Origin: C-114 sp963719285
GTDB taxonomy: Bacteria > Chloroflexota > Limnocylindria > Limnocylindrales > CSP1-4
Reading direction: 5' to 3'
NCBI GenBank assembly: GCA_963719285.1
Contig: CAVRBO010000004.1
Span: 434,001 to 498,000, forward strand
DNA: 64,000 bases
Below, one piece after another: positions 50,681-60,835 of the stretch. A program made the translations under genes and the position numbers. Under the pieces are notes generated by a model that saw nothing but the letters and a program-made list of their open reading frames with translations, made no database searches and had not been told where the DNA came from. How positions within the stretch are numbered: the stretch's first letter is position 1; the number at the start of each line of letters is the position of its first letter.

Positions 50681-51073
50681 TCATGCTTCGGCGACCCGGC
50701 GCCGAGATGCCGAGCGCTTGGGGATCCAGTACTCGATCGGTTCGCCGTTGTTGTGCCGAGCCCATCGCTCGAGTCGAGGGCCCGCCGAGATCGAACCCGA
50801 GGTCCCGTTGGCTGACTGCCAGTCGAGCGAGAGCGTTCGCGGGGAGCGGCCACCCTCGACCGTTGCGATGATCGCCGGCCATGCTTCAAGCGTTGACTTG
50901 AATCGGGCAAGGATCTTGTTCGACGGGATCAGCCGCAGTACGTACTCAACGGCTCCGTCGATGCGGATCTCGGTCTTCTCGCCGGGTTTGCGAGCGAATC
51001 GATTGGGAAGTGGAGGGAGCGAGAAGTCGAACTCAGAAATCTCGAGATCCGAGTCGTCAGCCGACGTATTCAT
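50681..51073 (-). CDS. Putative antitoxin partner of BrnT
   Basis: The 130-residue product overlaps the BrnT gene by 17 bases and ends with a basic tail (YWIPKRSASRRRVAEA). The N-terminal part is acidic (SADDSDLEISEFDFSLPPLP) and the middle reads TEIRIDGAVEYVLRLIPSNK. It is not the usual BrnA ribbon-helix-helix antitoxin, since I cannot find that helix pattern. Overlap and order suggest that it is the cognate partner; this needs proof. Confidence 0.5.
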   Translation of the reverse strand: MNTSADDSDLEISEFDFSLPPLPNRFARKPGEKTEIRIDGAVEYVLRLIPSNKILARFKSTLEAWPAIIATVEGGRSPRTLSLDWQSANGTSGSISAGPRLERWARHNNGEPIEYWIPKRSASRRRVAEA

Positions 51074-51329
51074 CGCGTTCGCGCTTCGTGGCGCGCCGTG
51101 CGGAGATGATCCGCGGCCTTGGGCCGCCCAGCGAGACTATCACCACGATCAAGCGGCCCATCGGAGACCAACCCATGATCTTCGCTCGTGCCTCCACCCG
51201 GCAGTGGTCGACGTCATGCTCCACGATCGACAGAGGGCTCGACGTGACCTGATCGGCCTCTTCGGACGTGACGCCATGCTTCCGAAAATTGGCCTCCGCC
51301 TTGACCGGATCCCAGTCGAACCTCGACAT
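51057..51329 (-). CDS. BrnT-family toxin
   Basis: The 90-residue product begins MSRFDWDPVKAEANFRKHGV and later has SPMGRLIVVIVSLGGPRPRI and ISARRATKRERDEYV. This matches BrnT, an RNase-type toxin: FDWDxxKxxxNxxKHGVxFEEA at the start and RIISARxAxxxExxxY at the end. The usual FEEA is here TSEEA. It is the first gene of a three-gene row with the overlapping partner and DUF2442. Confidence 0.85.
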   Translation of the reverse strand: MSRFDWDPVKAEANFRKHGVTSEEADQVTSSPLSIVEHDVDHCRVEARAKIMGWSPMGRLIVVIVSLGGPRPRIISARRATKRERDEYVG

Positions 51330-51404
51330 CGAGAGACGGTAGCGACGGCCACTTACCCCGGACTTACCGCATGAACGCCATGATCCTGGCCTCCATCGAG
51401 GGCA

Positions 51405-51428
51405 CGCGTGCAGTGATCACTGCACGCG
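51405..51428. promoter_or_regulatory. 24-bp perfect palindrome between two toxin modules
   Basis: The half-site is CGCGTGCAGTGA, followed by its exact complement. It lies 5 bp beyond the HicB stop and 76 bp upstream of the BrnT start, both on the minus strand. It is a good operator candidate for the BrnT operon, or else a terminator for HicAB; no T-run follows, which favours an operator. Confidence 0.55.
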
Positions 51429-51432
51429 GACC

Positions 51433-51843
51433 TCAGGCCACGCGGGACTCACGCTCGATCTGCGCCACGCGGGCGCCAGAGATGCCCAGGATCTCGCCCA
51501 CGTCCCGCGTCGAGAGGCCGAGCCGACGAAGATCAGCGGCTACGCGACGTGTCGCCTCGGCCACTTCGGCCCGAAGCGCCTCGGCCTTGGACCGCTTCTC
51601 CATCAGCGTCTCGATCTCGTCGGCGACGCCAGGCGGCAGCCGTACATCGTCGACGACCGCCACGCCGGCTGCGCTCAGATCGGCCAGCTCGAGATACACG
51701 GCCAATGCGCTCCGGGCGTACTTCTTGGCGGACGCGAGCGTGCGACCGAACGTGGCCACGTCGGGATCGCGGAACTGGACGATCCAGGCGCGGTCGTCGT
51801 GCGTGTATGTCGCCGTGTATCCAGACGCAACTCCGTCAGTCAT
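51433..51843 (-). CDS. hicB: HicB-family antitoxin
   Basis: The N-terminal part (ATYTHDDRAWIVQFRDPD, FGRTLASAKKYARSALAVYL) is the HicB partial RNase H-like fold. The C-terminal RRLGLSTRDVGEILGISGAR followed by VAQIE is a helix-turn-helix for self-repression. The 136-residue length fits. It overlaps the HicA gene by eight bases in the order hicA-hicB. Confidence 0.85.
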   Translation of the reverse strand: MTDGVASGYTATYTHDDRAWIVQFRDPDVATFGRTLASAKKYARSALAVYLELADLSAAGVAVVDDVRLPPGVADEIETLMEKRSKAEALRAEVAEATRRVAADLRRLGLSTRDVGEILGISGARVAQIERESRVA

Positions 51844-52060
51844 GCAGGAACCCCTTCCGCAGCCACATCCGACCCAACGCGGGTTCTCCCTGTCGCTCGA
51901 TGCTGCGCAACGTGCCCGTCGGGATGTCGTCCGAGTGGACCGGGACGATCACGGACGAGCCGTCGTGCAGGCGCCATTTCTGGTGCGAGCCGTCCTGATG
52001 GACGATCCGTGCGGACGAGTCGAGCGTGCGCATCCTCTGGACAACCTCACGAGGTCTCAC
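51836..52060 (-). CDS. hicA: HicA-family toxin
   Basis: From the GTG at 52060 the 74-residue product reads SSARIVHQDGSHQKWRLHDG, then IVPVHSDDIPTGTLRSIERQ. HicA toxins are double-stranded-RNA-binding-like mRNA interferases with the active histidine in G-S-H (H-Q-K here) and the PxHxxxxixxGtLxxI motif, seen as PVHSDDIPTGTLRSI. The start is uncertain; an internal ATG at 52033 is also possible. Confidence 0.85.
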   Translation of the reverse strand: MRPREVVQRMRTLDSSARIVHQDGSHQKWRLHDGSSVIVPVHSDDIPTGTLRSIERQGEPALGRMWLRKGFLHD

Positions 52061-52173
52061 GTCGGACGTGAGAACCCCATCGACGGTATCTGGGAAGCTG
52101 GTTGGCAGTCAAGTGGTCTCAAGGGCGACATGTGCGCCACGGTAGCCACGGCCGATCACTCGGGGATTGCCTC

Positions 52174-55100
52174 GTGATCGTCGTGCCCGCGATCGCGCTC
52201 ACCGCCGAGCAGCGGCGGATCGTCGAGTGGGGCGATGGGCCGCTCGTCGTCATCGCGGGGGCCGGGACCGGCAAGACGCGGGTCATCGTCGAGCGGGTGC
52301 GGTGCCTGCTCGAGCACGCGCGACGGACCTCGCTGCCCGGAGCAGCTCCTCGTCCTGACCTACAACGTGAAGGCGGCGCGCGGAGCTCCAGACCGGCTGG
52401 ACGCAGGCGGTCGGGCGTCGCGACGCGGGCCCGGATGACGGTCACGCAACTTCCACAGCTTCTGCCAGCGGATCCTGACCGAGACCGCCGCCGACGCCGG
52501 GCTGCCGCCGCGCCCGGACGTGCTCGACGGCGTCGCCCAGGTGCTGCTGCTCAAGGACATCCGGCCCGAGCCTGCCGCTCGTCTACCACTCGCGACTGGT
52601 GGCTCGGCTCGTTCGTCCAGTTCATCAACCGGGCCAAGGACGAGCTGGTCACGCCCGGACGACTTCGATGCCTTCGTCGCCGAGGAGCGCCGCGTCTTCG
52701 AGGCGCGCTACGGCAGCTTCGAGGCCGCCGACGGCCCGGCTCGAGACCCAGGGCAACTCGAGCCGCTGCGCGAGGTGCGCGGCGCCTACGCCGGCGTCCG
52801 CGCCAACGAGCGCGCCGAGGCCCGCGGCGAGGACGCGCGACTACGACCCGACGCGGCCGACAAGACCGCCGACCGCGAGGCCCGCCGCACGATCGCCGGC
52901 GACCGGCCGCGCCGCACGGCTCGCAGCTGGTTCGCCGCCGACGACCACCCGCGCATCGATGCCCTCGCCGACACCTACGTCGTCGACGGCGCCGCGCTCG
53001 AGGTCCTGCGCCTGACCGAGCTCGCGCGCCGTCTACCGCGCCTACGAGGCGGAGCTCGCGCGCCGCGGCGCGCTCGACTTCGGGGAGCAGATCGCCGCCG
53101 TCACGAAGCTGTTCAAGACGCGGCCCAACGTCCTGCGCCGCTGGCAGCGCCAGTTCCGGTACATCCTGGTCGACGAGTTCCAGGACGCCAACGTCGCCCA
53201 GATCGAGCTCATCGAGCTGCTCGGCCGGACGCCGGACCGGCCCGACAACGTCATGGTCGTCGGCGACGACGACCAGTCGATCTATCGGTTCCGGGGCGCC
53301 AGCTTCGCCGCCTTCGCCGAGTTCGACGCGCGGTTCTCCCGGCCGCCGGCGCACGACCCGACGCGCCACCCGCCCGGCCCGCCGCCGCGCCTGCGGATCG
53401 AGCAGAACTTCCGCTCGGTCGGCCACGTCCTGACCGCCGCGAACCGGCTGATCGCCAGCAACGAGACCCGGTTCGAGCCCGACAAGCGCCTCACGACCGA
53501 CCGCCCGGACGGCGACCCCGATCGAGCTCCTCGTCTGCGCCGGCCCGGAGGACGAGGCCGTCGCGATCGTCGATGCGATCAAGGCGCTGACCGCGGCGAG
53601 GGGACCGGCCGCCGCTGGACGGACGTCGCCGTCCTGTACCGCAAGCACAAGCACCGCGACGCGATCGTGGCGCGGCTGCGCGACGAGGACATCCCGTACA
53701 CGGTCGTCGGCGGGCTGAGCCTGTTCGAGACGCCCGAGATCCGCGACCTGGAGCAGGCGCTGCGGGCGATCGCGGACCCGCACGACGACGTCGCCTCGTC
53801 CGGATGATGACCGCCGGGCCCGTGGCGGCTCGATGCGCTCGAGATCCTGCGGGTGAGCCGGATGGCGAAGTTCGACCGGGCGCACCTGCTCGAGACCGTC
53901 AAGGCGATCGTCGAGTCGGGCCGGGTCGAGGTCGACCGAGTCGCCGACCGGCCGAGGACGCGCCGACGACGCCGAGGTCGATGCCCCCGCGGGCACGCGC
54001 GCGAAGCTGCGCCAGCTCCTCGCCGCGCTCGACGAGCTCAACCCGCTGACGTTCCGCGAGGGCCCGCACACGATCCTCGAGCGGTACCTCGAGCGGACGG
54101 GCCAGGTGCTCGACCTGATCGCGGCCGACACCCTCGAGTCGAAGCGGACCGTCACGAACATCGCGAGCTTCCTGCGCTTCGCGGCGGACTGGCAGGCGGC
54201 CAACCCGAGCGGGACGCTCGGCGGCGTTCGTCGCGTACCTCGACGCGTACCAGGCCGCCGGCGGCGAGCTGCCGACGAGCGTGGAGCTGTCCGAGGACGT
54301 CGATGGCGTGCGGCTGATGACCCTGTACCAGGCGAAGGGGCTCGAGTTCCCGATCGTCTTCGTCCCGAGCCTGCTCGACGGGGAGTGGCCGACGAAGGAG
54401 CAGGGCGACGGCCTCTTCCCGCGCGAGCTGCTGCGCGAGGCCGTCCCGGCGGGCGACATCCACACCGACGAGGAGCGCCGGCTGCTGTACGTGGCGATGA
54501 CCCGGGCGCAGGAGCGGCTCATCCTGACGACCCACGGCGGCCCGGCGGCGGCGAAGGAGGCGTCGCGGTTCGTCGGCGAGATCCTGGAGGGCGCCGGGGC
54601 CGAGCTGCGGCGGTCGATCGGACCGCGACCGGCGGCGGAGCGACGGCGAGGCGCCGAGCGTGGCCGACGGCCTCGACCTCGACGGTCGACGGGTCGACGA
54701 TGGGCTGACGCCGCCGCCGACGGCCGACATCGAGCGCCAGGTCGCCGCCGTCCGGCGGGTCATGCCGCTGCCGACCGCCCGCGAGCGCCGGCTCGCGCTG
54801 CGCCTGCGGGCGAGCGAGCTCGTCGGGCTCATGGAGGCGACGAACGTCGCCGATCCCGAGGCCGCGGCCGCCCGCGACGAGCTGACCAGCGAGCTGGCGA
54901 CGCTCGCCCGCTCGGCGGCGACGACCGCCGACGAGGCTCGCGCCCAGGGCCTCGACCCGCTGACCTTCCGGACGATCGCGCTCGACACCGGCGCCGGCGC
55001 CAACCTGCTCCAGGTCGCGCCGCTGCCGACGACGCACAGCTACTCGTCGCTCGACGCCTACGACGCGCTGCCCGCTCCAGTACGCCTTCAAGCTACGTCT

Positions 55101-55790
55101 ACCGGATGCCCGCAGCGCGACGGACCGGTGGCCGCGTTCAGCGTTCGGCTCGACGGCGCACGCGGCGTTCGAGGCGTTCACCCAGGAGCGCCGCGAGCGC
55201 GATCGCCCGCGGCGAGCCGCCGCCGACCCGCGAGGACCTCGAGCGCGAGTTCCGGGCGCGCTGGACGCCGACCGGGTTCGGCGACAAGACGACCGAGGAG
55301 GGCTACCAGCGGCGCGTCGCGACCCTGCTCGACAACTTCTGGAAGGGCGAGGTCAGCAGCCTCGCGAGGCGCTGCTCGAGGAGCTCGACTTCGAGCTGAC
55401 GCTCGAGCCCGACGACGGCTCGCCGCCCGTGTCGTCATCACGGCCCGATCGACCGGATCGACCGGCTGCCGTCGGGCGGCATCGAGGTCATCGACTACAA
55501 GACCGGCCGCGTCTCGCGCCAGAAGGGCGTCGACGAGAGCCTCCAGCTCTCGATCTACGCGCTCGCCTGCCGCGACGCGCTCGGCCTCGGCACGCCGGAG
55601 CGGGTGACGCTGTACTTCACGGAGTCGGCGCTGCGGCTGTCGACGACCCGGACGGACGAGCAGCTGGACGCGGCCCGGGCGGACGTGCTGGCGCGGGTCT
55701 CGCAGATGCGGCCGGCGAGTTCGCGGCGACGCCTCGGCCGAGCCGTGCCGGTACTGCGACTATCGCGCGATGTGCCCGGAGAGAATTTGA
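52174..55790 (+). pseudogene. UvrD/AdnB-like helicase-nuclease with many frameshifts
   Basis: Read across frames, a protein of about 1200 residues appears. Parts include Walker A AGAGTGKTRVIVERV, QLLVLTYNVKAAR, motif II YILVDEFQDANVAQIELI, motif III MVVGDDDQSIYRFRGASFAA, LRIEQNFRSVGHVLTAANRL, the UvrD C-domain RLMTLYQAKGLEFPIVFVPS and LYVAMTRAQERLIL. A RecB-type nuclease end follows with IEVIDYKTGR and a Cys cluster CRYCDYRAMCPERI. The frame changes at a dozen or more points, sometimes every 30-100 bp, but there are few internal stops in the correct local frame. Either the gene is newly dead or the sequence here is poor. It would act in recombination-repair or phage defence. Confidence 0.8.
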
Positions 55791-55792
55791 TC

Positions 55793-58700
55793 GTGCCACG
55801 CGCGGAAGACACTCCCGACGATCTGACTCCAGGCGTGTACGAGGCCCTCGTCACAGACGCCCTGCGGGCTCGCATTGAGCGCGCTCGAACACAGGGCTGG
55901 TTGGTCGAATGGAAGGCCATCGACGACGCGACGCTCGCAGAGATCCTCGCGCGCCACATCCACGACTGTGCCCGCGACCGGATCGGCGGCATTCCCGCAT
56001 CCGCGGACGACGTCGCTGGGCACAGGTGGACTCACCAATCGCGTCTTGAGGTTCTTGCCCCCTACTCGACGGACCGAGAGGCTGCTGACCTCGTCGACCG
56101 CGAGGCGCAACTGCTTCTTGAAGTGGAGACTCCGCTTGATTGGGGCCCGCCCGATTGCCGATGCCACGCCCCGGAATCCGGCTCCGCAACAGCGTGCTGC
56201 TCGTCAATGGCCACAACGATCTGCAGATCGGCACCAGGTCGCGCTTGAGATCCGAGTGCTGACCGTGTCGACCTCTTGTGCGCTTTGTTCGGTGGGCAGG
56301 AGTTCGTCTGATCCGACGGGAGCTCGAAGGCTTCCTGCTGCGGGGCGGGGCGATGCGAGTGATCGCGAGTGTGTACACGGCTCCACGCAGAAGAGAGCCT
56401 CGATGATTTAGTTGGCCTCGGCGCTCAGGTCAAGATGTCTACGAGACCCCAGACGCGTCTACACGCGAAAGCCTGGTTGTTCGAGCGTAATCGGGTTACG
56501 ATACTGCGTATGTTGGGTCATCGAACCTGACCGACTCGGCCTCGTTGATGGTCTGGAGTGGAATGTGAGCGTCACGGCTGTCGATCACGCGCGATCTCGA
56601 TCGGATCTGGGCTACTTTGAGCAGTACTGGAACGATCCGAGTTCGAGTCTACGATCGCCGAGTGGATGCGAGCGGCTCGAGGCTGCATTGATCTGCAGAG
56701 AGCGACCTAACGTTGCTCGACGGTGCCTGCTTATCACTGCGGCACCGAAGCTCTTTCAGTTCGTGATACTGGAAGCGATCAAGCTGAACGAGAGCGAGGG
56801 CGCTTCAGCAACTGGTGGTCGCACCGACAGGTACCGGAAAGACATGGGTGTCGCTATTCGACTACAAGCGGCTCCGCAGGCGGGATATCGAGCGGCTGCT
56901 GTTTGTAGCGCACGGCAAGGAGATCCTTCAGCAAAGCCAGGAGGTGTTTCGCTTGTGCTTGACGATCCTCTGTTTGGCGAGCGGTACATCGGTGGCGAGA
57001 TGGCCCGTGCGCTGGGAGCACGTGTTCGCTTCGATCGAGTTGATCCATCGAGCGATCGATGATCTGGACCTGCACAGTTCGATGTCGTGATCGTTGACGA
57101 ATTTCATCATGCCGAGGCAGATACCTACGCCGCTCCTTGAGCACTCAAGCCGAAAGTGCTCGTGGGTCTGACCGCGACTCCTGAGCGAGCCGACGGGAAG
57201 GAGATCCTCCATTGGTTTGATGAACGAGTTGCGAAGAGATGCGGCTTTGGGAAGCACTAGACCGAGGGCTCTCTGTCCGTTTCATTACCTTGGAGTCGGC
57301 GATGGCACGACCTCCGAGGCGTCGGCTTTCAGCGGGGTCGATATGTGACTCCGAGCTGGAGGGTGTGCTCACGGAGACCACGTTCGCGCAAAGCGGATCC
57401 CGACTCTGTAGAGCGAGTGGGTTTGGATCGCTAGAAGATGCGAGCTCTTGGTTTCTGCGTTGGGATCATCATGCGAGGTTCATGGCAGAGCAGTTCAATG
57501 AGGACGGCCTGCCATCTGTGGCCTTGATGGCGAAACGGACGGTGAGACGCGCTCGAGGCTGTCTGCCGCCTTCGACGCGGTGAGCTCCGTGCCATCTTCA
57601 CGGTCGACATCTTCAATGAGGGCGTCGACATCCCGGAGGTCGACACGATGCTGCTGCTGCGTCCCACCGAGAGCGCGACGGTGTTTCTCCAGCAGCTTGG
57701 CCGAGGACTCCGTTGGGCAGAGGGCAAGAGCGTCCTGACAGTCCTCGACTTCATCGGCCAGGCGCACGCCGAGTACCGCTTCGACGTCCGCTTTCGGGCG
57801 ATGGTTGGTGGGACCGGCGGGAGGTGGAAAAGTCGCTCGAACAAGGATTTCCGCTCGATGCCACCTGGCTGCGCGATCCGACTGGACGAGATCGCACAGG
57901 GGATCGTGCTTGAAAACCTGCGCGTGAGCATCGGAACACGCGACGCGCTCTAGTCGACGACTTGCGTGGTCTTCCGGCGACCACAACGCTCTGCGCATTC
58001 CTCGAGGCAGCTCATTCGATCTATCGGACATCTACGCGAACCCGGCGAGCGGCACGAGCTTCACGTCAGCTCGAGCGGGAGCTGGACACCTTCGCGGTGC
58101 ACCGGCTCCGACCGAGACGAGTACACGAAAGCGCTGGGCAAGATGCTCCAGATCGACGATGACGAGCGGTACGAGCGGTGGCGTTCATGGCTGGCAATGA
58201 GCTCTCCGCCCGCGGTCGCTGTTTCTGGATAGCGCGAGGAGCGGTTGCAGTGGATGCTCGTGGCCGCCCTTGGTCAACGCAAGCGCCCGGTGACTCAGTT
58301 GTTGCAGACGTATTCACGGAGCTTTGGCGAGCTCCGACGATTCGCGACGAGCTGATCGAGCTCTGAGATCTGCAAGAACGCGCGCAGCGGGAGCAGACCG
58401 AGTGCCTATGAACGAGAGGATGAGTCCTGGTCCAAACGCGACATATGGCGGGTATGAGCTGATCGCCGATATGGCCGGCGAGAAAGGGGTTCTTCGGAGA
58501 GCGAGGGCGTGCTCTGGGCGGAGGCACAAGCGTCGGATCTCTTCTTCATCACGTTGAACAAGGCAGACGAGGACTACTCACCAACGACCCGATATCAGGA
58601 CTACCCCATCTCGCCCACGCTGATTGATTGGGAGTTGCAGGGTCGCGTACTGCGACCGCCTCCCCACGGGCCAGCGGTACATCAGCCACGTCGCGCGCGG

Positions 58701-58887
58701 CTCGCGGGTCGTCCTGTTTGTTCGAGAGAACAAGCGAGACGATCGCGATGTGAGTGTGCCCTACTTATGCCTTGGCCCGGCCCGCCATGTCAGCCACCAG
58801 TCCGAGCGACCGATGAAGATCGTCTGGGAGCTTGAGCGGCCGATGCCTGCCGAGATTGATAGCCACGCAAAGGTGGCCGCTGGATGA
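55793..58887 (+). pseudogene. DUF3427-type DEAD/DEAH helicase, heavily degraded
   Basis: It starts at a GTG two bases after the UvrD stop: TPGVYEALVTDALRARIERA is the usual opening of these PLD-helicase-DUF3427 proteins. A ruined stretch follows (56.2-57.5 kb; LVVAPTGTGKT-like sequence near 56815, HARFMAEQFNEDGLP near 57465). The second helicase domain is clear (FTVDIFNEGVDIPEVDTMLL, VFLQQLGRGLRWAEGKSVLT). The DUF3427 end reads LFFITLNKADEDYSPTTRYQ, DYPISPTLIDWE and SRVVLFVRENKR, up to AKVAAG at 58887. Frameshifts and stops are frequent, so it is a true pseudogene. Intact members occur in defence islands. Confidence 0.8.
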
Positions 58888-58960
58888 CGCAACCGTCTAG
58901 GCCCGGGAACGCTGACGGCCCCGCTGATCGCGAGGACTCGTTCGACAATTCGACGTCGCG

Positions 58961-59049
58961 ATGTTCAATACTTACGATCGCGCGGGCCGCAACGTTGGGT
59001 ATTGGGCGACGCGTTACCTCCAATTGGTGCGCCGTCGAGGGCCATGCCC
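58961..59049 (+). pseudogene. N-terminal piece of a hypothetical protein cut by the IS256-like element
   Basis: The frame reads FDVAMFNTYDRAGRNVGYWA and TRYLQLVRRRG before it enters the IS end. This opening (FDxxMFNxYxRA...GYxAxRFLxxLxxxG) is one I recall from a small conserved hypothetical protein often found beside restriction or DUF3427 genes. The remainder is not visible beyond the IS on the right side. Confidence 0.5.
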
Positions 59050-59055
59050 CGTCAA

Positions 59056-59069
59056 GTGGTGTAAGTCGG
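59056..59069 (+). repeat. Left inverted repeat of the IS256-like element
   Basis: GTGGTGTAAGTCGG matches the reverse complement of 60405-60418 exactly. Confidence 0.7.
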
Positions 59070-59088
59070 CCTCCAGACTGATCGCTTC

Positions 59089-60331
59089 TCAGACGGCCAT
59101 GCCCTCCTTGAGCATCTCGCCGAGGGTGGTCCTGGGATGCGGCCTGATGAGGCGGGTGAGGGAGCCTTGGGGCAGGTAGCGCTTGCCCATCGGTCAGCCA
59201 CTCGTCGTGCTGCTCGACGAGGAGCGAGCCGTGCCGAGGCGCAGGAGCGCTCGCGGTTGGGGAAGATGCCGACCACGTCGTTGCGCCGGGCGAGCTCGCG
59301 GTTGAGCCGCTCGAGCGGGTTCGTGGACCAGATCTTCGTCCAGTGCTCGCGCGGGCAGGCGAGATACGCGAGGACGTCGTCCTCGGCGGCGAGCAGGGTC
59401 TCGGCGGCCTTGGGGAAGCGAGGTGGCGAGGCGCTCGGCGACCTGCCGGAGCTGGGCGCGGGCGGAGGCTTCGTCGGGCTGGGCGAAGATCGTGCGGACG
59501 AACGCCGCGACCATCGCGCTGGCATGGCGCGGGACGTGGATGAGCAGGTCGCGCAGCAGATGGACCCGGCAGCGTTGCCAGGCCGCGCCGTCGAGGGTGG
59601 AGGCGACCGCTGCCCGGAGCCCAGGTGGGCGTTGCGGTCGACCAGCACGGACGCCCGTCAGGCCGCGCGCCTGGAGGTATCGCAGGAACGCCGGTCCAGG
59701 ACGCCTGGGACTCGGCCACGCGGCGACCGTCGCAGCCGAGGACCTCGCGGTCGCCGCGCTCGTTGACGGCGATCGTGACGAGAACGCGGTGTTCACGATC
59801 CGGCCGCCCTCGCGGACCTTCTCGTACTGGGCGTCGAGCCAGAGGTACGGGACCGGGACCGTCGAGGCGCCGCTCGCGGAAGGCCGACGAGATCCGCGTC
59901 GAGCTCGCCGACGAGCCGAGTGCCCTCGCTCAAAGAGATACCGCGAGCGCCCATCGCCCGGACGAGATCGTCGACTGCGGGTCGCAGACGCCCTTGACGT
60001 ACGCCTCCTGGATACCGCGAGGAGGGCGCGCTCGGCGCGCTGGCGAGGCTCGCGCAGCCAGTGCTGGAAGTACGAGCCGCGTGCGAGCTTGGGGATCGCC
60101 GAGCTCGAGCGCGCCCGGCCCGGTGTCGAACAGGCGCGGGCCGGTGAGCGTTGCGATATCCGGGCCGCTCGGGCGCCCGCTCGTGGGGTCCTGCCCCCAG
60201 CCGCGCGGTCGACGTCGGCCTCCATGAGCTCCTCGATCGCCCAGCGCAGCGCGGCACGGGACGATGTCCGGCGCGGCCGAGCCGGCGGCCTGATCGAGAT
60301 CGCGGCGAGCAGTGCCATCCTCTGGTCGGTC
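59089..60331 (-). pseudogene. IS256-family transposase, frameshifted
   Basis: The start ATG 60331 has GAGGAG upstream (MTDQRMALLAAI). Recognisable parts are ALRWAIEELMEADVD, FQHWLREPRQRAERAL, PYLWLDAQYEKVREGGRIVN (the first catalytic Asp region), RYLQARGLTGVR, CRVHLLRDLLIHVPRHASAM and EHWTKIWSTNPLERLNRELA with the catalytic Glu and the N-P-L-E-R-L-N signature, ending LKEGMAV. They lie in at least three frames. The normal length is about 400 residues, which fits. Confidence 0.8.
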
Positions 60332-60404
60332 ATCGCGGCGGTCTCCTCAGCGAACGTCAGACATTCACTGGAAGACCACGCGGTGACCCTCGCCGTCAAG
60401 GGCC

Positions 60405-60418
60405 CCGACTTACACCAC
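60405..60418 (-). repeat. Right inverted repeat of the IS256-like element
   Basis: CCGACTTACACCAC is the exact complement of the left repeat at 59056-59069. Confidence 0.7.
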
Positions 60419-60442
60419 GTCTTGGGACACTACTCGTCGAGG

Positions 60443-60503
60443 CCGCATTGATTCGTGCGACGCGGGCGCGCAGTACCGCGCGTGCGCGAGCGGACGCGCG
60501 GGG
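60443..60503 (+). repeat. GC-rich dispersed repeat, copy 2
   Basis: It begins CCGCATTGATTCGTGCG and continues with the same order of GCGCGCAG, GCGCGT and GCGGACGCGCG blocks as 48242-48300. The hairpin arms are less perfect than in copy 1. It stands between the IS256-like element and the next gene pair. Confidence 0.7.
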
Positions 60504-60601
60504 ACGGGACTGGTCGATGAGCGGGTACCAGTACGAGCGTGCGGTACCGGGGCGCCTCCGATCGCGGGACGATGCGCTCGCCCCGCCCCGCAGGTGACGA
60601 C

Positions 60602-60835
60602 GTGCTCAAGTCGGAATGGCCCCAACCCACGCCGGACGACCCCTACGCGCCGTTCGGCCCGAACGGACCTGCGATCGAGGCTGTCCTTGCTCGGGCGCGT
60701 GCGCTGACGCGCGCCGAGATCGTCCGCCTCGATCTCCAGGAACGTCGCAACCCTGACCTCCTGCTGGCCGGTTGGGATCACATCCGGGATCGGTTGGGGG
60801 TCGGCCCGGTGCCGGGCGTTCGCGACGATGACTGA
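60602..60835 (+). CDS. Small acidic protein coupled to the barrel-GGDEF gene
   Basis: The GTG at 60602 (or ATG at 60572) opens a product reading LKSEWPQPTPDDPYAPFGPN, then RARALTRAEIVRLDLQERRN and DLLLAGWDHIRDRLGVG. It is soluble and partly helical, with no known domain. Its stop lies inside the start of the next gene, eight bases of overlap, so the two proteins are probably made together and may interact. Confidence 0.6.
   Translation: MLKSEWPQPTPDDPYAPFGPNGPAIEAVLARARALTRAEIVRLDLQERRNPDLLLAGWDHIRDRLGVGPVPGVRDDD

Larger units (their letters stand above)
59056..60418 (-). mobile_element. IS256-family insertion sequence, inactivated
   Basis: The ends share the inverted 14-mer GTGGTGTAAGTCGG (59056-59069 and complement 60405-60418). 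Between them lies one minus-strand transposase gene of the IS256 type with several frameshifts. No clear 8-9 bp target duplication is seen next to these ends, so the exact borders may be a few bases further out. Confidence 0.75.

Noticed and set aside
55348..55790. Separate exonuclease gene behind the helicase
   Set aside because: The DYKTGR and Cys-cluster part continues the UvrD-like protein once frames are joined, so it is its C-terminal domain.
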